Shown here piece after piece: positions 47,890-58,400 of a stretch of 64,000 bases of DNA. Source of the DNA: Dallia pectoralis (Eukaryota; Chordata; Actinopteri; Esociformes; Umbridae); assembly GCA_029465975.1 (NCBI GenBank), contig CM055728.1, forward strand, positions 29,806,513-29,870,512, in the 5' to 3' direction. Position 1 is the stretch's first letter. The number at the start of each line of letters is the position of its first letter. Made by a program: the position numbers and the translations under genes. Under the pieces are notes generated by a model, which was not told where the DNA came from, did not search any database, and was given only the letters and a program-made list of their open reading frames with translations.

Positions 47890-49339
47890 ACTCTCTCCCT
47901 CTCTCCCCCCTCTTTCTCCCTCTATCTCTTTATCTCCCTCTCTCTCCCCTCCTCTCTCTCTCCCTCTCCCTCTCTCCCTCTCTCTCTCTTTTCCTCTCTC
48001 CCTCTCTGTCTCTGCCGTCTCAGTGTTCGTGTAAACGTGAAAATGAATAAAAGACTCACTTAGGTACGGCAGGGGACGAGAGGTGACCTCTGTGATGTCA
48101 TTGCCCCACAGCTGTCAGAATGCAGAGGAGTTCTTCCTGGAAGTACGGCTCACAAAGAGGGACATACTTGATAGTGGTCCGTGCAGCCTGTAGCCGTGCT
48201 GGGCCCTGGTGCCTGGGTGGTTTCTCTGACCCCCCACCCCCTCTAACCCCAGCAGGACAAACTCCGTGTCTGGGCTCTCTATACATTTCTCATTCAAAGT
48301 ATGTAATTAGGTGAAAACAACGCGGGTCAAATAAATGTTCGGAGATACATTAAAATAAGGCCCTTTGAAAGCGATTATGAAAATGAGGTGAATTGTCGGT
48401 TCCACTCTTGCACGGATTCATTCGGAGTGACTCTGTGTTCGTAGGAAATTAATGAGGTGGAGCGGAGAGGGAGAAAACTTGAACTCAGACGTGCTTACCT
48501 ATTTAAAATGTGCGTAGCTATGGTTACGCAAACATGAAAGCAACAGGGGCGCCTCTCAATACTGTTTGATTCATTTGATTACTACTATGGATGTGAAGAG
48601 AAGAGGAACAGAGCTGTGCTCAGGCCTAGAAGACACAGTGAATGGACACTATAGTACCCCCCCGCGCGCGCACCCCCGGTCACACGACTCCAGGAGGTAA
48701 CGAGGCGACAGCCTCGCTTTTCTGTTCAGTCAAAGAGACAAGACAAACAGTGTTCATTAGGTTGCTGTGGCCTTTTGGTTCCCTGTAAAACTTTCCTCTC
48801 AGGCCACACACTGGCTCATGTGCCCGAGCACAGTGAGGCACCCCCTCACATTAGTTTAGGGCACAAAGCTGACTTGTACGTTTGCAGGGCCGGACAAAAA
48901 GCCCAGGGGCCCCCACGCTGCACCTGTACCTCCGGATAAGCGTGAGACGCGGATCGCAGGACGCCACCCACCCATTACCGCCCCTCCCGAAAAAAACAAC
49001 ACACACACTTCTCTCTTTCTCCTCTCTCTTTTCAAAAGTGAATCTATTAGCAGGAAGTGCCAAAGACGAGGGAGAGACCCGGTGTTTGAACACACTGTGC
49101 CCCTGCCAACTTAACTGCTCACTGCAACAAAGCTGCTAAGTGCCAGGGAGTAGGAGAGTGGGGCGCATGGTGTGGGGTGCAGAGGGGGGGTAGAGGGTGG
49201 CTCACGGGGCGAGGGGAGCAGAGAGCAGGGTGGGTGGGGTGGGGGGATTTGGAGCTCTGGCCATAAGTCCAGTAATCACAACTAACATTGTGTCTAAAAA
49301 GAGTGGAAAGGCATTAAAGTGTGTCTCTGCCAGAAGAAT
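46753..49339. other. Unique sequence with GA and CT tracts
   Basis: (GA)-rich sequence lies at 47228-47290 and (CT)-rich at 47848-48008. The AT-rich repeat-free stretch 48300-48580 is a possible conserved noncoding element. No coding exon recognised. Confidence 0.4.
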
Positions 49340-49928
49340 GGATCTGAGTATGTGCAGTGGGTGGAGTGGTGGGTTGGGGGTGCAGTGGGTGGAGCAGGGG
49401 GTGGGGTGGTGGAGTGGGTGGAGTGGGGGGTGCAGTGGGTGGAGTGGTGGAGCAGGGGGTGCAGTGGGTGGGGTGGTGGAGCAGAGGGGGTGCAGTGGGT
49501 GGACTGGTGGAGCAGAGGGGGTGCAGTGGGTGGGGTGGTGGAGCAGAGGGGGTGCAGTGGGTGGGAGTGGGTGGAGCAGAGGGGGTGCAGTGGGTGGACT
49601 GGTGGAGCAGGGGGTGCAGTGGGTGGAGCAGGGGGTGCAGTGGGTGGAGCAGGGGGGGGTGCAGTGGGTGGAGCAGGGGGTGCAGTGGGTGGAGTGGGGG
49701 GGTGCAGTGGGTGGAGTGGGGGGTGCAGTGGGTGGAGTGGTGGAGCAGGGGGTGCAGTGGGTGGGGTGGTGGAGCAGAGGGGGTGCAGTGGGTGGGGTGG
49801 TGGAGCAGGGGGTGCAGTGGGTGGACTGGTGGAGCAGAGGGGGTGCAGTGGGTGGGAGTGGGTGGAGCAGGGGGTGCAGTGGGTGGAGCAGGGGGTGCAG
49901 TGGGTGGAGCAGAGGGGGTGCAGGGGAG
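49340..49928. repeat. G-rich minisatellite (GGTGCAGTGGGTGGAGCAGG)
   Basis: About 25 units of 20-31 bp are present. Every open frame on both strands over 200 codons here is repeat translation. G-runs make quadruplexes likely on the + strand. Confidence 0.95.
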
Positions 49929-50250
49929 CGGGGGCCCTGGGAGGTGTGGTTGTAGACAGGGGGGGTCTTCACACCTGCTCCTTTGTGCCTTAAAAGCAAA
50001 GCCTTTATTCTGGGGAACCGGGAGCACAGAGTCCCTAAAAGTGTAATTACGGTAATTCTGACAAGGTAGGGGACTAGATGATGTTGTTGTTGTTGTTGTT
50101 GTCGTCGTTATGGCGACGGTATCATTATGATTAACGCCACGCCCACTTAGCTCAGAAGGTCATGACCTAACGGCAGCTTCCTGTTGTATTTCTGTTGATC
50201 TCCCGGTCCAATCAGGTGCCGCAAAAAGCAGGGTTACAGTGGCTGGGGGG
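49929..50250. other. Unique spacer with (TTG)n
   Basis: (TTG)n(TCG)n at about 50083-50109; otherwise unique. Confidence 0.5.
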
Positions 50251-50398
50251 AGATGTGGGTGAGGTGTGGGTGAAGTGTGGGTGAGATGTGGGTGAGGTGT
50301 GGGTGAGGTGTGGGTGAGGTGTGGGTGAGGTGTGGGTGAGGTGTGGGTGAGGTGTGGGTGAGGTGTGGGTGAAGTGTGGGTGAGATGTGGGTGAGGTT
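50251..50398. repeat. 11-bp minisatellite (GTGTGGGTGAG)
   Basis: About 13 copies are present, with GAAG and GATG variants. Confidence 0.94.
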
Positions 50399-50454
50399 GT
50401 ACAGGAGGATGATTTAAATACACAACCAAACCACCTGCTCATTTTCTCGTCGGT

Positions 50455-50568
50455 TCGGACCAGATTAATGCATCTGTTTGTTCTGGATCAGATTAATGCA
50501 TCTGTTTGTTCTGGATCAGATTAATGCATCTGTTTGTTCTGGATCAGATTAATGCATCTGTTTGTTTT
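50455..50568. repeat. 28-bp repeat, four copies
   Basis: Four copies of CAGATTAATGCATCTGTTTG then TTCTGGAT. Each has ATTAATGCAT, an Oct/homeodomain-like core. Confidence 0.93.
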
Positions 50569-50939
50569 TCATTTTCCACTTTTACAAGTGCTGCTTCTGG
50601 CTGTGATTTATTGGCTGGTTCTTCCCTTTCTATGTTGCTCTCTTTATTCCGTCGTTTGCTCTTTCTCCCCCCATGAGCTATATATATTTAATCTATATAT
50701 ATCTTTATAAATAGACAGTATTTATTCCAGATATTATTCTATATCTATATAAATAGACAGTATCTCTTACTTTACATGATGACAGCCAGGTGTGTAATGA
50801 CTTATATTGAACATGAGTTTGAATGTGATTGGTTAATTCTGAACACAGGCACATCTCCACATTTCTCACTCTTTCTCTCTCTATATACAGTACACCCCAT
50901 ATATTGTCTCTTCAATAAATGTATATCTCTCGTATGTGT
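50569..50939. other. Unique AT-rich spacer
   Basis: It contains short TATATATCTATATA runs. No gene. Confidence 0.4.
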
Positions 50940-51950
50940 GATATTGGTACAGAAGTGAGATGTGTGACATTTGTACAGTAGAGAGATGTGTGACCTTGGT
51001 ACAGTAGAGAGATGTGTGACATTGGTACAGTAGAGAGAGATGTGTGACATTGGTACAGTAGAGAGATGTGTGACATTGGTAGAGAGAGATGTGTGACATT
51101 GGTACAGTAGAGAGATGTGTGACATTGGTACAGTAGAGAGATGTGTGACATTGAGAGAGAGAGATGTGTGACATTGGTACAGTAGAGAGATGATGTGAGA
51201 GAGATGTGTGACATTGGTACAGTAGAGAGATGTGTGACCTTGGTACAGTAGAGAGAGATGTGTGACATTGGTACAGTAGAGAGATGTGTGACATTGGTAC
51301 AGTAGAGAGATGTGTGACATTGGTACAGTGTGACATTGGTACAGTAGAGAGAGTGTGACATTGGTTCAGTAGAGAGACATGTGTGACATTGGTACAGTAG
51401 AGAGATGTGTGACATTGGTTCAGTAGAGAGACAGATGTGTGACATTGGTTCAGTAGAGAGACAGATGTGTAACATTGGTACAGTAGAGAGAGAGATGTGT
51501 GACATTGGTACAGTAGAGAGACAGATGTGTGACATTGGTTCAGTAGAGAGACAGATGTGTGACATTGGTTCAGTAGAGAGACAGATGTGTGACATTGGTT
51601 CAGTAGAGAGACAGATGTGTGACATTGGTACAGTAGAGAGACAGATGTGTGACATTGGTTCAGTAGAGAGACAGATGTGTGACATTGGTTCAGTAGAGAG
51701 ACATATGTGTGACATTGGTTCAGTAGAGAGAGAGATGTGTGACATTGGTTCAGTAGAGAGACAGATGTGTGACATTGGTTCAGTAGAGAGACAGATGTGT
51801 GACATTGGTTCAGTAGAGAGACAGATGTGTGACATTGGTTCAGTAGAGAGACAGATGTGTGACATTGGTTCAGTAGAGAGACAGATGTGTGACATTGGTT
51901 CAGTAGAGAGACAGATGTGTGACATTGGTACAGTAGAGAGAGAGATGTCT
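50940..51950. repeat. 26-30 bp minisatellite (GATGTGTGACATTGGT)
   Basis: About 36 copies. The left half has irregular 26-28 bp units with ACAGTAGAGA. The right half (from 51410) is a regular 30-bp unit with TTCAGTAGAGAGACA. Minus ORFs up to 380 codons are repeat translation. Confidence 0.96.
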
Positions 51951-52284
51951 GCCTGGTGATTGGTCTGGTCCATCCAATCAGTATTGAGTCCTGGTCAGCA
52001 AGACAGATAACATGAAGCAACATGATACTCCCAGGTCAGCCTGCGAAGGGATGAAGGATGGTGCATGGGGAGGGAGGTTGGGGTAAGGGAGGAGGGGCAG
52101 AGGCAAGGGGAGGGAGGGTTAGGGAGGGGGAGGTTAGGGAGGTTAGGGAGGAGGGGCAGAGGTGAGGGGAGGGAGGGCTAGGGAGGTTAGAGGGAGGGGG
52201 AGGTTAGGGAGGATGGAGGTTACAGAAAAGTAGATCTGTTCTCTGAACCTGCTCGCGTGTGTTCTGTTATGTGTACGTTATAAT
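51951..52284. other. Unique spacer with G/A-rich repeat
   Basis: GGGAGGTTAGGGAGG-type imperfect repeats at 52050-52215. No gene. Confidence 0.5.
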
Positions 52285-53295
52285 TATGCTGACAGCCTGT
52301 ACTTCTGGTTGTAATTAAACTGTATGCTGACAGCCTGTACTTCTGGTTGTTTTTACACTGTATGCTGACAGCCTGTACTTCTGGTTGTAATTAAACTGTA
52401 TGCTGACAGCCTGTACTTCTGGTTGTAATTACACTGTATGCTGACAGCCTGTACTTCTGGTTGTAATTACACTGTATGCTGACAGCCTGTACTTATGGTT
52501 GTAATTACACTGTATGCTGACAGCCTGTACTTCTGGTTGTAATTACACTGTATGCTGACAGCCTGTACTTCTGGTTTTAATTACACTGTATGCTGACAGC
52601 CTGTACTTCTGGTTGTAATTACACTGTATGCTGACAGCCTGTACTTCTGGTTGTAATTACACTGTATGCTGACAGCCGGTACTTCTGGTTGTAATTACAC
52701 TGTATGCTGACAGCCTGTACTTCTGGTTTTAATTACACTGTATGCGGACAGCCTGTACTTCTGGTTGTAATTACACTGTATGCTGACACCCTGTACTTAT
52801 GGTTGTAATTACACTGTATGCTGACAGCCTGTACTTCTGGTTGTAATTACACTGTATGCTGACAGCCTGTACTTATGGTTGTAATTACACTGTATGCTGA
52901 CAGCCTGTACTTCTGGTTGTAATTACACTGTATTCTGACAGCCTGTACTTCTGGTTTTAATTACACTGTATGCTGACAGCCTGTACTTCTGGTTGTTTTT
53001 ACACTGTATGCTGACAGCCTGTACTTATGGTTGTAATTACACTGTATGCTGACAGCCTGTACTTATGGTTGTAATTACACTGTATGCTGACAGCCTGTAC
53101 TTATGGTTGTAATTACACTGTATGCTGACAGCCTGTACTTCTGGTTGTAATTACACTGTATGCTGACAGCCTGTACGTCTGGTTGTTTTTACACTGTATG
53201 CTGACAGCCTGTACTTCTGGTTGTTTTTACACTGTATGCTGACAGCCTGTACGTCTGGTTGTAATTACACTGTATGTGGACAGCCTGTACTACTG
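52285..53295. repeat. 38-bp minisatellite
   Basis: About 27 copies of TGTATGCTGACAGCCTGTAC then TTCTGGTTGTAATTACAC are present. Variants (TTATGG, TTTTAATT, GTTTTTACAC) are interspersed. Confidence 0.97.
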
Positions 53296-53439
53296 GATGG
53301 CAGCATACGATTATTGTGTACACAGTTTCACTACATGAATGTGATTCGTGAGTGCTTGGATTGTCTGTGATGGTCGCCATTCTTCTATCATTTCCTTGTC
53401 CATTAAAAGCAATTTCCTGACATTCTGTGTCTCTTCTCC

Positions 53440-53762
53440 CCCCTCATATCTGTACTCCCCCTCCTGTCTGTACTCCCCCTCCTGTCTGTTCTCCCCCTCC
53501 TGTCTCTTCTCCCCCTCCTGTCTCCCCCCCCTGTCTGTTCTCCCCCTCCTGTCTGTTCTCCCCCCTCCTGTCTCTTCTCCCCCCTCCTGTCTGTTCTCCC
53601 CCTCCTGTCTCCCCCTCCTGTCTGTTCTCCCCCTCCTGTCTCTTCTCCCCCTCCTGTCTCTTCTCCCCCTCCTGTCTCTTCTCCCCCTCCTGTCTCTTCT
53701 CCCCCTCCTGTCTCTCCCCCTCCTGTCTGTTCTCCCTCCTGTGTGTTCTCTCTCTCCTCCGG
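53440..53762. repeat. ~18-bp pyrimidine minisatellite forming the myt1 acceptor tract
   Basis: About 17 copies of CTCCTGTCTSTTCTCCCC type are present, almost pure pyrimidine on the + strand. The array ends at TCTCTCTCCTCCGGCAG, the acceptor of the myt1 start exon. Confidence 0.95.
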
Positions 53763-53765
53763 CAG

Positions 53766-53823
53766 ATGAGTGTGGAGAGCGATGACAAGAGAGGCACACG
53801 CACGCGGTCCAAGGGAATCAGAG
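53766..53823 (+). CDS. myt1: myt1 coding exon 1 (start exon)
   Basis: The ATG follows the acceptor CCGGCAG directly. Nineteen codons give MSVESDDKRGTRTRSKGIR plus one base, and the donor is GAG|GTGAGG. The peptide matches the NZF family start (Met-acidic-DKR-TRSK). The acceptor before the ATG implies at least one upstream untranslated exon. Confidence 0.88.
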
Positions 53824-54661
53824 GTGAGGTCTCTCTTTCCAGCCACGTCTCTCTCTCTCTCTCTCTCTCTCTCTCCCCGGTCTCTCTCTCCAGCCAGATG
53901 TCTGTAGAAGGTGCTAGCCTGGAGGGTTTCTCTCTTGTCCAGCTGAGCTGGTCAGCCGGCTATCAGACAGAGACGAGTAGATGGAGAGAGGTGAAGAGAT
54001 AGTCAGAGATTTGTAAGAGATAGAGAAGGCAGGAGAGACTGAGAGCGATGGAGGAGAGTCTTCAGAAGCCAGGGATCCGAGCTGAACCCAGAGTGCTGAG
54101 TGATGAAACAGGAAGTAATAGAGACACGTCCAGCTCTGCAGTTTAGAGACGTGGACATGGAAATACTGCTCTTTAGGGCTCCTGTGTCTCTAGAGTCTCT
54201 AACTACATTCACACTTTTGTCATTCAAACCAGGGCTGAATTCTCCGCATTTTCTTTTCTCTAAAGACCATATTGAAAACGACAATATGATATTACCAAAA
54301 AAATCAATTCCTCCTGCTGCCACCGGCCGGGAAAACTTGTATTGTCGACCGGAGAATTATTCATTTTCTTCGAGGCAATTAAGTTGCCTGCAGGAAATGC
54401 AGTATTTTAACTTATGTCTGCAATTTTTCTTTTAATTCAATTTCACAATTATGATTTCTAAACTGCAACAATGAATCATGTCCCAAGAGCTGAAGTCTGC
54501 ATATAAATGCCATTTTGTTTCTGATTAGCAGCAAGCAATTTGGTTGATTTAGATTTTCTTGTCACTCTGTATGCATTTGTGTGTGTATTTGTGTGTGTGT
54601 GTGTATTTTGTGTGTGTATTTGTGTGTGTGTGTGTGTGTGTGCGTGTATTTTGTGTGTGTA

Positions 54662-54716
<55 letters not shown>

Positions 54717-54720
54717 ATTT

Positions 54721-54755
<35 letters not shown>

Positions 54756-54793
54756 ATTTGTGTGTGTGTGTGTGCGTGTATTTTGTGTGTGTA

Positions 54794-54862
<69 letters not shown>

Positions 54863-55359
54863 GCATATAGTAGTAATATGACATTTTTCTTTTCCTGATA
54901 ATGCCGTTACTATGTAATGCATATCCTTATGACAATGCCTGCTGGGATTTGAATGCTTTCGTATTGATTGTAGTTCTTTTTGCAGCGCAGTTTCCAGTTG
55001 CTTCCACTTTGTTAGCGGGTTCGTGTGACATCTTCCCTGTTTTCCTCTCTCTCTGCAGGTCCCACAGAACATGCAGGTCCAGAGCTGAGGTGAGAGACCA
55101 ATGAGATCACTTCTCCTCTATGACACAAGTGTTTAACGTCCATCCAGCATTTCTTATTATATTGCACATTCCTGGGTAAAATAAAGATAAAAAGCTCCCA
55201 GTAATTGGAAACTGTAGTAGAAGCCATGCTGCTCTAGCGTTCATCATCTGGTCCCTGGTCCAAGTTTGACCCCGCTTACACACTGAGACAGAAACACACT
55301 TCTCCTTCCTCTTCTTCCTCTACCTCTTCCTCCCCAACACCCAGAAAACGAGCATGACC

Positions 55360-55457
<98 letters not shown>

Positions 55458-58400
55458 ACTGTGGGTGCCACCGAACCTCATCAGTCATGACCAGCACCTC
55501 TGCCGTTTCCCTCTCTGTCGTCCTTTTGTCATCTGTCACACTCCACCTCATATTCGTGCCCGGCGCGGCATTCAGAGCACCTAGAGGAGTCCGGGAGTGC
55601 CTCGTGTCTCGTTAAAAATGCAAATGTAACATTTAAATGAGTAAAAGTAATAATAAGGATACTTAAGGCAACTGTGGGGCGTTAATGAGAAGTGGAAACA
55701 GCGCCCTCTGGGGCCTTTGGGCTGGAGGAGACGAGGTCTGACTTAAAAGGGGGATTTTTAAAACGTCTTGTGTGACGAAAAAAAAAAGAATAAGCGTATA
55801 TTAGCGTTGTATAAGTGTGTGTAGACGTGTACAGTTACGTGTACTTGTGTTAGCTTACTACGCTTGACACTGTGTGTGTTTGCATGTGTATAAGCGTTGT
55901 ATAAGTGTGTGTAGACGTGTACAGTTATGTGTACTTGTGTTAGCTTACTACGCTTGACACTGTGTGTGTTTGCAAATTGTCCCTTTTTTATATCCTCCTT
56001 CCTTTTAACCGACATGGAATTATTTTCGACTCACCAGTTGGATCTGTTCAGATCAATTCTCTCGATAACACATATGTCCATTCAGCTGCCCCACTTCTGG
56101 ATATTAAGACTCTGGTCATATCAGTGGGAGATATTCACTTCACAATAGATATGGAAGACAACCAACCCCCCACCCCAAAAAAAAACACCCACCTCTCCCC
56201 TGATCCTCTCGGAGATGATATTTCCCTTTTCGACACTGTATTACCCAGCAGCCTCTGCTTTGGCACAGGACCCCAGTAGACCAGGTGTCGCTCGCTGGCT
56301 CGTGAAGATTCCTTATTGGAAACATATTACACATTCTAGTTGTTTTCACGAGCATCCATTGAAGAAGACACTGTTTATGGGTTCCAGTGTCCCCTCTGTT
56401 GTCTAGTTTGAGGCTTTATTGAATTCTACGCTTCTTCGCCGCGTGCGGTTGTTCATTAAACGTTCCAGTCAATTGGGTATGATTGTTTGTGTGACGTTGG
56501 AGCGAGGACAGCGCCCCCCACAGGGCGTGCAGGAGAGACACCTCAGTGTTTATTTTCACTTTTTATTATTGCAATTATTCAAATGGCTTGATGTGGTTTG
56601 TTTTCACTTCCTCTGTATCTCACTGGAGATGTAGGACTCTAATGCTAACTCACTGTATGCTACTCCACACTGGAGATGTAGGGCTCTAATGCTAACTCAC
56701 TGTATGCTGCTCCACACTGGAGATGTAGGACTCTAATGCTAACTCACTGTATGCTACTCCTCACTGGAGATGTAGGGCTCTAATGCTAACTCACTGTATG
56801 CTACTCCTCACTGGAGATGTAGGGCTCTAATGCTAACTCACTGTATGCTACTCCTCACTGGAGATGTAGGACTCTAATGCTAACTCACTGTATGCTACTC
56901 CTCACTGGAGATGTAGGACTCTAATGCTAACTCACTGTATGCTACTCCTCACTGGAGATGTAGGACTCTAATGCTAACTCACTGTATGCTACTCCTCACT
57001 GGAGATGTAGGACTCTAATGCTAACTCTCTGTATGCTACTCCTCACTGGAGATGTAGGACTCTAATGCTAACTCTCTGTATGCTACTCCTCACTGGAGAT
57101 GTAGGACTCTAATGCTAACCCTTTCAAACTGTCTCCCCCTCTCTCCTCTCCGCTCTCTCCTCTTTCCTTCTCTCCCCTCTGACCCTCTCTCTGACTCTCT
57201 CCGACTCTCTCCTCCCTGTCCTCTCCCTCTCTACCCCCTCTCCTTCTCCCTCTCCTCTCTCTCCCATTCCCCCTCTCTCCCTTTCCATCTCCCTCTCTCT
57301 CACCCCTGCTCTCCCTCTCCCCTGTCTCCTTTCCATCTCTCATTTTCTCCCCCTCTCCCCTCCTTCTCCCCCTCTCCCCTCCTTCTCCCCCTCTTCCCTC
57401 CTTCACCCCCTCTCCCCTCCTTCTCCCCCTCTTCCCTCCTACTCCCCCTCTCCCCTCCTTCACCCCCTCTCTCTGTACAGTGTGATTGGCTGCCCGTTGG
57501 TCAGGAAGAGGCGTCTGGCGGATGGCGAGGCTGAGCAGGGACAGCCTTCCTTTAAGAGGAAGTCTGGCCCTCTGAAGCTGACCCTGGATCAGGTATTCAG
57601 CATGGACAGTGACGTGAGCAGCGAGGTGGAGACAGATTCTAAAGAGGAGGAAGAGGAGGCTGATGGACAGGCACAGTCACAGGAGGAGAAAGAGGAGGTG
57701 ACAGACAAGAAGGAGAAGAACTCCAACGCAGCAGTGGATGAGGACGAGGGTAGGCACCGGAGTTGGCCATGTAAACACACACACACATGTAAACACACAC
57801 ATGTAAACACACACGTGTAAACACACACACACATGTAAACACACACACATGTAAACACACACATGTAAACACACACACATGTAAACACACACACGTGAAC
57901 TCACACGCATGTAAACACACACACATCTAAACACACACATGTAAACACACACGCATGTTAACACACACACACATCTAAACACACACGTAAACACACACAC
58001 ATGTAAACACACACATGTAAACACACACATGTAAACACACACGTGAACACACATGCATGTAAACACACACATGTAAACACACACATGTAAACACACACGT
58101 GAACACACACGCATGTAAACACACACATGTAAACACACACACACATGTAAACACACACACATGTAAACACACACATGTAAACACACACACATGTAAACAC
58201 ACACACACGTGAACTCACACGCATGTAAACACACACACATCTAAACACACACATGTAAACACACACGCATGTTAACACACACACACATGTAAACACACGT
58301 AAACACACACACATGTAAACACACACATGTAAACACACACATGTAAACACACACGTGAACACACATGCATGTAAACACACACATGTAAACACACACATGT

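Noticed and set aside
49197..50046. Five overlapping ORFs over 220 codons on both strands
   Set aside because: All are the G-rich minisatellite; openness in five frames shows absence of stops, not coding.
50881..52023. Minus ORFs of 380 and 353 codons
   Set aside because: Repeat translation of the GATGTGTGACATTGGT array.
53898..54002. Second MSVE-like start (ATG TCT GTA GAA) after a CAG, echoing the myt1 start exon
   Set aside because: No donor follows in a sensible place and the frame runs into a stop. The real start exon at 53766 has matching phase and family sequence. Probably a coincidence in CT-rich sequence.
56085..56160. CAG|CTGCCCCACTTCTGG as the lost finger-1 exon
   Set aside because: It starts like C-P-T but reaches a stop within a few codons in the needed frame and lacks the second Cys and the His.
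57482..57820. Independent ORF starting in myt1 exon 3
   Set aside because: It uses GTG as start and runs through the donor into the intronic CA array; the exon boundary and family match explain it.
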